64,000 nucleotides of DNA. Source: Clostridia bacterium. GTDB lineage: Bacteria > Bacillota > Clostridia > Lutisporales > Lutisporaceae. Position numbers and translations under genes: made by a program. This document shows, one piece after another, positions 27,233 to 34,806 of this stretch. The notes under the pieces were generated by a model. That model searched no databases and was not told the DNA's origin. It saw only the letters and a list, made by a program, of their open reading frames with translations. Position 1 is the first letter of the stretch; the number at the start of each line of letters is the position of its first letter. The DNA is taken from NCBI GenBank assembly GCA_035628995.1, contig DASPIR010000033.1, positions 186,001 through 250,000 on the forward strand, read 5' to 3'.

Positions 27233-27268
27233 CCTCCTTGAATTTTTTATTATCGGAATCCTTTCCGA
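27233..27268 (-). promoter_or_regulatory. CsrA-binding leader of hag (hairpin plus Shine-Dalgarno)
   Basis: A perfect six-base stem TCGGAA/TTCCGA presents AGGA in the loop (27253-27268). The second GGA is the Shine-Dalgarno AAGGAGG (27233-27239), 14 bases downstream. B. subtilis hag has the same pair of sites, where CsrA blocks translation until FliW removes it. csrA and fliW are the next genes upstream. Confidence 0.75.
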
Positions 27269-27345
27269 CATTTATTTGCAAACACTACATTCACTCTTCC
27301 ATGGGCCCTATGGTTGAAGAAGGCAGTATATTGCTTCTAGTAAAT

Positions 27346-27372
27346 ATATCGACCTGTAACTAATAAACTTTA
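27346..27372 (-). promoter_or_regulatory. Sigma-28 (SigD) promoter of hag
   Basis: TAAA (27372-27369), 15 bases, then GTCGATAT (27353-27346) against the consensus TAAA-N15-GCCGATAA/T. It predicts a leader of roughly 115 bases that contains the CsrA-type hairpin. Confidence 0.85.
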
Positions 27373-27422
27373 GCATTTTTAAATAAATTTTTACTTTTTT
27401 CTCTAAAATAATTACCAATTCA

Positions 27423-27468
27423 TAAAAAAAAAGAACATGTATAGCGGCGAATTTAGTCGCTTTACATG
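27423..27468 (-). terminator. Terminator of csrA
   Basis: Stem with CATGTAAAGCGA on one side and TCGCCGCTATACATG on the other (minus strand), then TTCTTTTTTTTTATG. It begins eight bases after the csrA stop. Confidence 0.88.
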
Positions 27469-27475
27469 CCTTTAT

Positions 27476-27709
27476 CTATTTCTCATTTTTTATTATACTG
27501 GCCAATTCGTTGATATCAACCTTGACTGTAAGGTTGGACTTGACATTCTCATCCTGAATCTCTTCTATGAGCTCCTTACGGAAGATTTTCAAGCTCTTTG
27601 GAGCAATTATACCTATCTTTACCTTATCCTCAGACATATCCGTAATAATTATTTCTATATCGTCACCTATCATTATGGATTGGTTCTTCTTCCTTGAGAG
27701 TACTAACAA
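27476..27709 (-). CDS. csrA: Translational regulator CsrA
   Basis: RNA-binding protein that represses flagellin translation. 77 residues with [20 protein letters not shown] and [17 protein letters not shown]. The C-terminus ([11 protein letters not shown]) is an extra helix, as in FliW-dependent CsrA proteins. TTG start at 27709, nine bases after AAAGGAGGC. It overlaps the end of fliW by seven bases. Its likely targets include the GGA sites in the hag leader downstream. Confidence 0.96.
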   Translation of the reverse strand: MLVLSRKKNQSIMIGDDIEIIITDMSEDKVKIGIIAPKSLKIFRKELIEEIQDENVKSNLTVKVDINELASIIKNEK

Positions 27710-28143
27710 GAGGCATCAGCCTCCTTTACTATTCTGTGTTTGATTGAATATCTTTCATCATCTAAAACTTCCTGCAATGCTTTTCTATTCTTCACATTGA
27801 CTACCAGGGGGGCTTTCATGTTTGCTGTCATTTGCTTTATGTCTTCCGGTATCGTTACTATTGAATATAGCATTACATCCTTATCTTCTTCAAGCTCAAG
27901 CTTCTTCACTGAATCAGCACTGATATCCATGCTGTAGTCAGGTATTATAAAGAAGGGAGATGTGATTATGAAACATACGTTTATATCATCTATTGCCTGC
28001 AGATAGTTGAAATGCTCATTTTTATTGTCATGCACCATAAGGTATTCCTTCAAATCCGGAAAACCCAGTATATTATCCTCAAAGGATATTATATCCTTTT
28101 CGTCTGCTTCCAATTCACCGAAAAACTTTGTGTTTACCTTCAT
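27703..28143 (-). CDS. fliW: Flagellar assembly factor FliW
   Basis: Allosteric antagonist of CsrA that also binds flagellin, so flagellin synthesis is tied to export. 146 residues with [20 protein letters not shown] and [11 protein letters not shown]-like C-terminal residues. ATG 28143 ([10 protein letters not shown]) follows AGAGGTG; a longer frame to 28173 lacks this. It is coupled to csrA by overlap. The yviE gene found between flgL and fliW in B. subtilis is absent; 125 bases of non-coding DNA lie there instead. Confidence 0.95.
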   Translation of the reverse strand: MKVNTKFFGELEADEKDIISFEDNILGFPDLKEYLMVHDNKNEHFNYLQAIDDINVCFIITSPFFIIPDYSMDISADSVKKLELEEDKDVMLYSIVTIPEDIKQMTANMKAPLVVNVKNRKALQEVLDDERYSIKHRIVKEADASC

Positions 28144-28268
28144 CTTGACACCTCTTTCATACTTTTGTATCAATCTTATTATCAGTAGCTTTTATGCTGA
28201 TGCTTGGCTCCTGCCAAAGTACCGCCCCTGACCTCTATTTCCCGCCTGCTCCCAGGCATATGACCACC

Positions 28269-29543
28269 CTACCTTAAAAAGTCAATAAGCGATGGTTGTA
28301 TTATTCTAGCTCCAGTTGAAAGGGAAGCCTGATAGACATTCTCTTCCATTTTTATGTTCATTATGACTTCTGCCATATCAGCATCTTCATTTTTCGAAAG
28401 AAGTCCCTTCAAGTTGAGCGTATCATCCAATATCCTGTTAGTAGTAAGCTCAACTCTGTTCGATTTTACCCCTATCTCTGCTCTTATTGCATTAATATTA
28501 GATGCTTGATTCTCGATTCTTGATATGGCATTGCTTATACCCGGAGTATTATTAGCTGTAAGATCCGTTATCAATTGGTTGAATATAGCTATTAGCTGTG
28601 AGTCGTCCCCTGGATCTATCCTGGATACGGATTTTTGATTGTTGGTCATACCCAACAATGTAACATCCAGACCTACTGATTGGATAGTAAGATCATTATC
28701 CGACTCGAAAATAAGCTTATTATCCTTGATAGAAACAATTACATGTGGATCCTCCAAATCAGTGCCCACCAGTTGAGCCGTTATTGCATCCTCCATATCA
28801 GTTAAGCTGGTAAAAGGCCCCGTAATACTTATTGTCGCACTATCAGAACCATTTATCAGTGTAAAACTGCCCGTGGCATTCAGCGGGTCTGTTAATGTAG
28901 CATTTATATATTTACCCTTCATGCTTTGCTGTGGCTCCAGTGTATTTGCAGTCATCAAATCCAGGTCTCCAACACCGGAGTATAGCCCAAATGATCTTTG
29001 ACCTACTGAGTTCATGCCTATTTTATCTCCCATGCCTATATTGACCTCTATAACCTCATCAAGGGTTAAACTGCTTGCCCCGCCAAAGTCGTACTTGCCA
29101 TCGGTCGTAAAAAGCGGTTTATCAGTCTTAAACCCTGAGAATATATAACTGCCTGCATAGTTTGTATTTCCTATTTGTATAAGCTGATTTCTGAGTTGGG
29201 TTATTTCACCAGCTATGGTATTTCTCTCATCTATGGAATTCGTCTCACTAGCGGCCTGTATAGCGAGCTCACTCGCCCTTTGGAGTACCGTATTGATATT
29301 GCCTATAGCCATTTCTGTCGTATCCATCCATGACTGCGTATCATCTGCGTTCCTCCTGTACTGTTCCATGGTCGCCACTTCAGTATTAAGCCTCAAACTC
29401 CTGGATACCCCTATGGGGTCATCAGAAGGACGTGAAAACTTCTTACCACTGGCCATCTGCTCCTGCATCTTTTCCATTCTGCTCAAGTTCCTGGTAAGAT
29501 TTCTCATCATATTATTTGCCATCATGGTATTTGTAACTCTCAT
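28269..29543 (-). CDS. flgL: Flagellar hook-filament junction protein FlgL (HAP3)
   Basis: 424 residues. The N-terminal coiled coil begins MRVTNTMMANNMMRNLTRNL and contains ASGKKFSRPSDDPIGVSRSL. The C-terminus (NIKMEENVYQASLSTGARII) closes the D0/D1 bundle. It links the FlgK ring to the filament. The middle region (about 190-310) is larger than in the ~300-residue FlgL of many bacteria. ATG 29543 follows GAGGTGAT. It starts 12 bases after flgK within the flgM-flgL operon. Confidence 0.95.
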   Translation of the reverse strand: MRVTNTMMANNMMRNLTRNLSRMEKMQEQMASGKKFSRPSDDPIGVSRSLRLNTEVATMEQYRRNADDTQSWMDTTEMAIGNINTVLQRASELAIQAASETNSIDERNTIAGEITQLRNQLIQIGNTNYAGSYIFSGFKTDKPLFTTDGKYDFGGASSLTLDEVIEVNIGMGDKIGMNSVGQRSFGLYSGVGDLDLMTANTLEPQQSMKGKYINATLTDPLNATGSFTLINGSDSATISITGPFTSLTDMEDAITAQLVGTDLEDPHVIVSIKDNKLIFESDNDLTIQSVGLDVTLLGMTNNQKSVSRIDPGDDSQLIAIFNQLITDLTANNTPGISNAISRIENQASNINAIRAEIGVKSNRVELTTNRILDDTLNLKGLLSKNEDADMAEVIMNIKMEENVYQASLSTGARIIQPSLIDFLR

Positions 29544-29555
29544 GATATCACCTCA

Positions 29556-31025
29556 CTACCTTCCTACTAATCCAAGTCTGTTCACTGTGGTATCCATTAT
29601 CGCATCCAATGTTGTAATCATTCTGGCTGACGCATTATATGACTGCTGGAACTTCACCATATTGGTCATCTCCTCATCCAGAGACACTCCTGACTCTGAG
29701 AGGCGTCGATTCTCCGTCTGATCTACCAGAACCTGTGAGTTTGTACTCATCCTTTTGGCCTGGCTGCTGTCAACTGCCAATGCTGACAGTAAAGACTTTA
29801 TATAGTCATCTGGCGTCCCCTTTACTGATGGAAACATTGTTGTACTCTTACGCAGCGCTATCAATAAATTGACGTTGCCATTATCACTCTCTCCATCGTT
29901 AAGAGCTGCTGCTGCTATCTTGTTTGAGTTGGTTAATATGTCAGGATCCACTTTGAAGTTGACGCTATTTACTGAAGGAGTCCCCGATTCATCGAAGAAA
30001 TCAGTTCCCTGATTCCCCTCAGAGTCTACTCCCTGATTGTGCTGTTCATTGAAGCTGCTAGCGAAACTACTAGCAAATTCATTCAGTTTGCTCAGATAGT
30101 ATGGAAGTCCCCTATAGTTAAAACCAGTTCCGTTACCATCTCTTACATCCAGCATACCCTTGAGCTCTCCACCTTCTATATTAACCTTCTGATCCTGCAC
30201 CCCATCCCATACCACATCACTAATTTTACCGCCACCGATATCAGATATTCCAGGGACGCTCTTATCCTGGGTGGTTAGCTTATTGTAGCTTATATGATTT
30301 ACGAGGGTTATACCCCCTATTTTCACATCCATATAGTTGTTTCCATTTGGCCCTGGCATCTCAGATACTGTAATATTTACGATTGAGGAAAGCTTATCTA
30401 ACAGAACATTTCTCTGATCTCTAAGGTCATTTGCCTTGGTTCCATTCAGTTCAAAACCGAAAATATGCTTGTTCAGGTTGGCAATCTGCTCTGACAGTGA
30501 GTTTACTTCACTGACCTTGTTCTTTATAGAGAAGTTTTGATCTTTAATTGCATTTAGCAATTCCTGTCCGTTCCTATTTATTGAAACAGTGAGTACATTG
30601 GCCTTTTCCAGCACTGCTACCCTGCAGGTGTCGTCTCCCGGTTTTTTCGAAAGCTCTTCAAGTGAGGTAAAGAACTCATCCATAACTTTCCGTATTCCTG
30701 TTTCCGATGGTTCATTGAATATACCTTCTATCTGCCTAAGGCTTTCTTGCTTTATGCTCCACTCCTGGTAAGTCTTGTTTTGCCCCCAATATTTCTGGTC
30801 AAGGTAGCTGCTTCTCATTCTGATTATATCGTAGGCTTCTACACCTGTACCTACAACTCCCGTGGGGTCTCCATAAGTAGGCATAGTAGCCCTTTGAAGG
30901 GATGACTGTCTTGAATACCCTTCTGTATTTGAATTTGAAATGTTATGACTGGTGACATCCAGAGACCTTTGGCTGGCAAAGAGCCCTGATGTCGCAATAT
31001 TAAAGGTTCCAAATGTGGTTCTCAT
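29556..31025 (-). CDS. flgK: Flagellar hook-associated protein FlgK (HAP1), paralogue A
   Basis: 489 residues. The N-terminus FGTFNIATSGLFASQRSLDV followed by TSHNISNSNTEGYSRQ, and the C-terminus NMVKFQQSYNASARMITTLD, are diagnostic. It forms the first ring of the hook-filament junction. It lies 10 bases downstream of a second, clearly homologous flgK, giving a tandem duplication. Its start codon is ATG 31025, close behind the paralogue B stop, so the two are translationally coupled. Confidence 0.93.
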   Translation of the reverse strand: MRTTFGTFNIATSGLFASQRSLDVTSHNISNSNTEGYSRQSSLQRATMPTYGDPTGVVGTGVEAYDIIRMRSSYLDQKYWGQNKTYQEWSIKQESLRQIEGIFNEPSETGIRKVMDEFFTSLEELSKKPGDDTCRVAVLEKANVLTVSINRNGQELLNAIKDQNFSIKNKVSEVNSLSEQIANLNKHIFGFELNGTKANDLRDQRNVLLDKLSSIVNITVSEMPGPNGNNYMDVKIGGITLVNHISYNKLTTQDKSVPGISDIGGGKISDVVWDGVQDQKVNIEGGELKGMLDVRDGNGTGFNYRGLPYYLSKLNEFASSFASSFNEQHNQGVDSEGNQGTDFFDESGTPSVNSVNFKVDPDILTNSNKIAAAALNDGESDNGNVNLLIALRKSTTMFPSVKGTPDDYIKSLLSALAVDSSQAKRMSTNSQVLVDQTENRRLSESGVSLDEEMTNMVKFQQSYNASARMITTLDAIMDTTVNRLGLVGR

Positions 31026-31035
31026 GCCTTAATCA

Positions 31036-32484
31036 CTACCTTCCGACCAACCCTATTTTATTAACTATTATCTCAAGCATCTCATCCATTGCGTTTACTA
31101 TTCTTGCAGCTGCATTATATGAATGTTCGTATTTAATGAGGTTGCTCATCTCTTCGTCCATTGAAACAGCAGACACAGACTGTCTGCGATATTCTATCTG
31201 GTCAACCAGAAGCTTCTGCGCATCAACTGCAGTAGATGCTTCCTGCCCTATATTTCCCAAACTGGAAATGAGATTTCTGTAGAATTCGTCATAATTGAAC
31301 TTTCTGTTTGCCGGAGCTGTCTCATAACCATCATCCGAAAAATAATCGCCCAGCCTTAAATCTGAAATTTTCAATGCTATCCTGTTGTCCTCATAGTTAG
31401 ATGCCTCTTCAGCGGAGGCAATATTATCAAAATCATTCAGTTCCGGGTTGAAGGCTATCGTTTCCAGATCTATGTTGTTTGCCGTACCATTCAGCCCATT
31501 TATGAAAAAATTCCTTTGGACATTATCTTTTACTCCGTACCCGGTTATATGTATTGCATTAACTTCTGCTGCTATACCCTTTACAAACTCATTCAGCTTT
31601 TCTCTATAGCCCTTTACCACTGTATCCCTTGCCTCTACCAATGATTTTATGCTTCCTCCGGAGAGTTCAAGCTTTTCATTGCTGCCCTTCCAAGTGAGCT
31701 GTACAAATCCACTGTTACTAGTGTCGGGTACAGTCCCTATCTGTTCATATCTGCTGCCCTCAACCAACATTCTCCCTTCCAGAGAAATATTAATTGTGCT
31801 TCCTTCCATGACTTGTAACTTAGTCTTCTTGGCAAGCTCGTCTATGAGGTAATTTCTCTGATCCCTAAGGTCATTTGCTGTGACTCCATGGGATTCTATC
31901 TTGCTTATCTCAAGGTTCAGTCCTGCAATATCTTTGGCTATATCGTTTATTTTATTTATATTCTCAATAATTTCCTTGTCCTTGCTTTTTCTGAAGTTAA
32001 CCATCAGACTGTCCATATTCTTTACAGTCTCCACTAAGGCAATGGCGTTCTCTTTAACCATTGACCTGGCAACCAAACCTCCTGTGGGTTTGGAAAGCTG
32101 TTCCCATGAATTCCAGAAATTGTTCATTGCTGCCTGAAGCCCATCCTCCGAATTAACACCGAATACTGTCTCAAGCTCTTCAATGCTTGAAAACCTTGAC
32201 TCCCAATAGCCCAGCTCAGTGCTTTCCTTCTTGAATTTCTTATCCAGGAATTCATCTCTGTACTGCCTTATTTCCTGAACATCAACACCATAGCCCAACT
32301 GCAATGAATTACCATTGCCGGACTGTCCAAGCTTCTGATAAAAAGCCGATGAATTGGATATCATCTGCCTCGTGTATCCAGGAGTATTCACATTACTTAT
32401 ATTATGACCAGTAACATCCAATGCTCTCTGGTTTGCAAAAACTGCAGATATTCCTATTCCCAATCCTCTAAATGCTGATGACAT
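31036..32484 (-). CDS. Flagellar hook-associated protein FlgK (HAP1), paralogue B
   Basis: 482 residues, with the same end motifs as paralogue A: FRGLGIGISAVFANQRALDV with TGHNISNVNTPGYTRQ, and NLIKYEHSYNAAARIVNAMD. The middles differ considerably, so the copies have diverged in the exposed domains. Either could be the true HAP1; they may form mixed or successive junction rings. It lies 12 bases downstream of flgN, its probable chaperone. The start ATG 32484 follows the flgN stop and a GGGGTG-like site. Confidence 0.93.
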   Translation of the reverse strand: MSSAFRGLGIGISAVFANQRALDVTGHNISNVNTPGYTRQMISNSSAFYQKLGQSGNGNSLQLGYGVDVQEIRQYRDEFLDKKFKKESTELGYWESRFSSIEELETVFGVNSEDGLQAAMNNFWNSWEQLSKPTGGLVARSMVKENAIALVETVKNMDSLMVNFRKSKDKEIIENINKINDIAKDIAGLNLEISKIESHGVTANDLRDQRNYLIDELAKKTKLQVMEGSTINISLEGRMLVEGSRYEQIGTVPDTSNSGFVQLTWKGSNEKLELSGGSIKSLVEARDTVVKGYREKLNEFVKGIAAEVNAIHITGYGVKDNVQRNFFINGLNGTANNIDLETIAFNPELNDFDNIASAEEASNYEDNRIALKISDLRLGDYFSDDGYETAPANRKFNYDEFYRNLISSLGNIGQEASTAVDAQKLLVDQIEYRRQSVSAVSMDEEMSNLIKYEHSYNAAARIVNAMDEMLEIIVNKIGLVGR

Positions 32485-32496
32485 ATAACCACACCC

Positions 32497-33015
32497 CTAA
32501 ACCTTTGTATCGAAAATGTTCTTTTTATTCTGCTTACTTTTGTTCTTACCGATGTCTCCATATAATGAGCCTGTCTCCATGCCAGCACCGGTGACAATGT
32601 TTATTGAATAATCTATATATTCCAAGGACTGCTCAATAAGCTGTCCGTTTACGTCATTTACTGACTTCAGTTCAGAGAATGTCTCCTGAAGCTTGTTTTG
32701 AATATCCTCCAGTCCCTTTTTCAGTTCAGGCTGAAGTACCTTCGCCAGCTCGGAAATAGTAAGGTGCGCGCTGTTAAGATTCAATATCCCGCTAAGCTTG
32801 GCTACCTCTTCCTCTCTTTTTCTCTCAAGCTGTCCAATATTAAGAATCATGTCCTGCTCAAGCTTGACTATCTTATCCAATTCTGCGACTTTGCCTTCAA
32901 CGATTATCTTTTTCTTGGATTTTGAAAGTTCAAGCATGTCCGCGTAATAACCATGCTCCTTCTTCAATATGCCGATAACAGCATTCACTTCTTTATCAAT
33001 ATTCATTATAGACAT
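32497..33015 (-). CDS. flgN: Flagellar export chaperone FlgN
   Basis: 172 residues of long helices: heptad-like charged stretches around residues 20-150 and a Lys/Asn-rich tail. FlgN escorts FlgK and FlgL to the export gate, and the position between flgM and flgK matches B. subtilis yvyG. ATG 33015 follows GAGAGGGTGAG. The promoter region just upstream is occupied by a ~110-bp dispersed repeat. Confidence 0.88.
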   Translation of the reverse strand: MSIMNIDKEVNAVIGILKKEHGYYADMLELSKSKKKIIVEGKVAELDKIVKLEQDMILNIGQLERKREEEVAKLSGILNLNSAHLTISELAKVLQPELKKGLEDIQNKLQETFSELKSVNDVNGQLIEQSLEYIDYSINIVTGAGMETGSLYGDIGKNKSKQNKKNIFDTKV

Positions 33016-33030
33016 CTCACCCTCTCAGCA

Positions 33031-33138
33031 TTTTGCGAAAAACCTTTTATATTTGAAATTCAGATTTCGCACAAATGTTTCCTTGATTTATTGAATTCGC
33101 ACATTACCCTATAGAATTACTAAAGTGCGTTCAATATT
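33031..33138 (-). repeat. About 110-bp dispersed repeat (copy A)
   Basis: Read on the minus strand it starts ATATTGAACGCAC, contains GTGCGAATTCAATAAATC and GCGAAAT, and ends TTTTTCGC. The same ordered blocks with similar spacing occur on the plus strand at 44533-44643. Internal complementarity (TATTGAA-CGCAC with GTGCG-AATTCAATA, and GCGAAA with TTTTTCGC) suggests two hairpins. No coding capacity is seen. Confidence 0.75.
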
Positions 33139-33140
33139 TG

Positions 33141-33190
33141 GATAAAAATAGCCACAGCCAGGTTATGGCCTTAAGCTGTGGTTATTTTCA
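33141..33190 (-). terminator. Terminator after flgM
   Basis: On the minus strand AAAATAACCACAGC pairs with GCTGTGGCTATTTT, and the stem ends in TTTTTATCC. It overlaps the flgM stop codon, so transcription into flgN may be attenuated here. Confidence 0.75.
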
Positions 33191-33493
33191 TACTTTAATA
33201 TTAAACTTGCGAGCTAAAAGCTTATCTGCTATACCTTTGCTGTCTACTTCGTAAGTGTCGTTGTCAAGTCTGTCCTTAATTGGAGCAATTACTTCTTCTC
33301 TAATGTCCGGTATGTCCCTGGCAGCCTTTGCAGCCTTCATAACCAGCTGAAAATCCATAGCTTCCTTGGATATTTGTACTTCATCCTTTTTCCCTTTAAC
33401 CTGTGAAGCCCCATGAATATCCTTTTTGGACTCCACCTTCTGATTATTGTAGACTCCGCCTACGCCGCCAATTTTATTAATATTGAATCCCAT
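33188..33493 (-). CDS. flgM: Anti-sigma-28 factor FlgM
   Basis: Binds and holds the flagellar sigma factor until hook completion. 101 residues. The N-terminus (MGFNINKIGGVGGVYNNQKV) is disordered, and the C-terminal half holds sigma-binding helices with VQISKEAMDFQLVMKAAK and the IREEVIAPIKDRLDNDTYEV block. ATG 33493 follows GGGGTG. It has its own sigma-28-type promoter, giving the usual negative feedback. Confidence 0.92.
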   Translation of the reverse strand: MGFNINKIGGVGGVYNNQKVESKKDIHGASQVKGKKDEVQISKEAMDFQLVMKAAKAARDIPDIREEVIAPIKDRLDNDTYEVDSKGIADKLLARKFNIKV

Positions 33494-33530
33494 GTTAACA
33501 CCCCGTTTTGTATTTCTTGTTTCAATTATT

Positions 33531-33558
33531 TTATCGGTATTACTTATATATTAGTTTA
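33531..33558 (-). promoter_or_regulatory. Sigma-28 (SigD) promoter of flgM
   Basis: TAAA (33558-33555) and ACCGATAA (33538-33531) are separated by 16 bases, one more than the hag promoter. The expected transcription start lies about 30 bases before the flgM ATG. Confidence 0.7.
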
Positions 33559-33570
33559 GTGTTTTTTACG

Positions 33571-33596
33571 AAAAAAAAAGCAGCTTTATGCTGCTT
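33571..33596 (-). terminator. Terminator of yvyF
   Basis: Seven-base stem AAGCAGC/GCTGCTT with loop ATAAA, followed on the minus strand by a run of nine Ts. It overlaps the end of the yvyF stop codon. Confidence 0.88.
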
Positions 33597-34020
33597 ATTG
33601 ATCTTTTCTTCTTGTAGCTGTATACATTCTCTCTTTATCTGCCCTAATCTGCGGCTGCGGCTTTGGCTCTTTCTTGTCTAATCCAAATTCCCTCTTGAAG
33701 TCTTTATTTATTTCCCCCTTGCAATTCTCACAGAATCTGCCGGAATTTATTGCTCTTCCGCACCTTTCACATTCCAAAAGAAGATTGCTGTTTTCAGATC
33801 TAATTTCTAGTCTTTCCTCTCTAAGGAACCTCATTATTTTCTCAACAGAAACCTCTGTTTCATTTGATACCTCTGATATAGTGGCTCCGGGATTGTCATA
33901 CACATATTCCTTTACCACCTTGAATTCATTTTCTTCTGTCGCTATACAATTGCCGCAAATAGGTCTTCCTAAACAGGTGAATATTTTCCCGCATCTGGGG
34001 CAATTCCTTATTTCCGCCAT
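33595..34020 (-). CDS. yvyF: Flagellar operon zinc-finger protein, YvyF family
   Basis: 141 residues. Two zinc ribbons: CPRCGKIFTCLGRPICGNC near the N-terminus and CERCGRAINSGRFCENC near residue 82. Between them is a helix-turn-helix-like segment (ISEVSNETEVSVEKIMRFLR). I recognise it as the flagellar operon protein TIGR03826/YvyF, found between comFC and flgM as here. It may regulate transcription of the flagellar block; function is not established. ATG 34020 follows GGGAGG. Confidence 0.9.
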   Translation of the reverse strand: MAEIRNCPRCGKIFTCLGRPICGNCIATEENEFKVVKEYVYDNPGATISEVSNETEVSVEKIMRFLREERLEIRSENSNLLLECERCGRAINSGRFCENCKGEINKDFKREFGLDKKEPKPQPQIRADKERMYTATRRKDQ

Positions 34021-34061
34021 AAATAGACCTCCCTTTAACAGTGACTAATTTATCATCTGGA

Positions 34062-34085
34062 CAGGCGAACACTGTTCACCCCTAC
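34062..34085. repeat. GGCGAACA 24-bp palindromic repeat (copy 1)
   Basis: Reads CAGGCGAACACTGTTCACCC followed by CTAC. Other copies are at 41303-41326, 43365-43388 and 46308-46331, all in the same orientation and all between genes. The core GGCGAACA/TGTTCGCC is palindromic; this copy has one mismatch. Confidence 0.8.
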
Positions 34086-34088
34086 GAT

Positions 34089-34793
34089 TTATGTATTACT
34101 GCCTGTAGCGGCAGTTATAACGTATATGTTCCTCGCTCCGAATTCCCTAAGTACTCTGCTGCATTCATTCACAGTGCTTCCAGTAGTATATATGTCATCA
34201 ACTAACAGAATACTCTTATTTTTATCATTATTATACAATAATTTTATTGAAAATGCATCAACTATATTCAAATACCGCTGGGCTTTGTCCAGGTTGTACT
34301 GCACCTTTGTCTCCTTCGTTCTTAAAAGGCAGTCCGATACCGGTTTTCTGAGCCTTCCAGCCAGTTCCCGCGCTATAAAAAGCGACTGATTGAAGCCTCT
34401 CGTTCTGAGCTTGTTCTCATGTATAGGCACTGGTACAATTGCATCTATTGACAGCACTTCATTCCTCAATCTCTCTTCCATTAAACCTGCAATTACCTTC
34501 GAAAGCTGCGTTTTCCCTTCATATTTGAACTTATGTATGAGCTCCTTCCCCATCCCGCTATATGCAAAGCAGGAATAAGCTCTGTCATAATGAAAAATTC
34601 CGTCTCTGCAATCGGGACAGATGCTTTTGGGGTATTTCTCATTAAGCTGTTTACCGCAGTGAAGACATGTGACTCCCTGGAGATAATCCAATGATGCCAT
34701 ACATATATCGCAAGGGTTGACCGTCCCGACGCTCCCACATATATCACACTTTGGCTTTGAAGGATATAATAGGTCAATTACATATCTTAACAT
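34089..34793 (-). CDS. comFC: ComFC family phosphoribosyltransferase-like protein
   Basis: 234 residues. The N-terminus carries zinc-binding cysteine pairs (CDICGSVG, CDIC, CLHCGKQ, CPDC). The C-terminal PRT domain has the PRPP-binding loop ILLVDDIYTTGSTVNECSRV. ComFC is needed for uptake of transforming DNA in naturally competent bacteria and is kept widely outside them. comFA is absent in this window. The ATG 34793 follows CAGGTGAT. It starts 14 bases after recD2, so the two probably form one operon. Confidence 0.93.
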   Translation of the reverse strand: MLRYVIDLLYPSKPKCDICGSVGTVNPCDICMASLDYLQGVTCLHCGKQLNEKYPKSICPDCRDGIFHYDRAYSCFAYSGMGKELIHKFKYEGKTQLSKVIAGLMEERLRNEVLSIDAIVPVPIHENKLRTRGFNQSLFIARELAGRLRKPVSDCLLRTKETKVQYNLDKAQRYLNIVDAFSIKLLYNNDKNKSILLVDDIYTTGSTVNECSRVLREFGARNIYVITAATGSNT

Positions 34794-34806
34794 AGCATCA
34801 CCTGCC

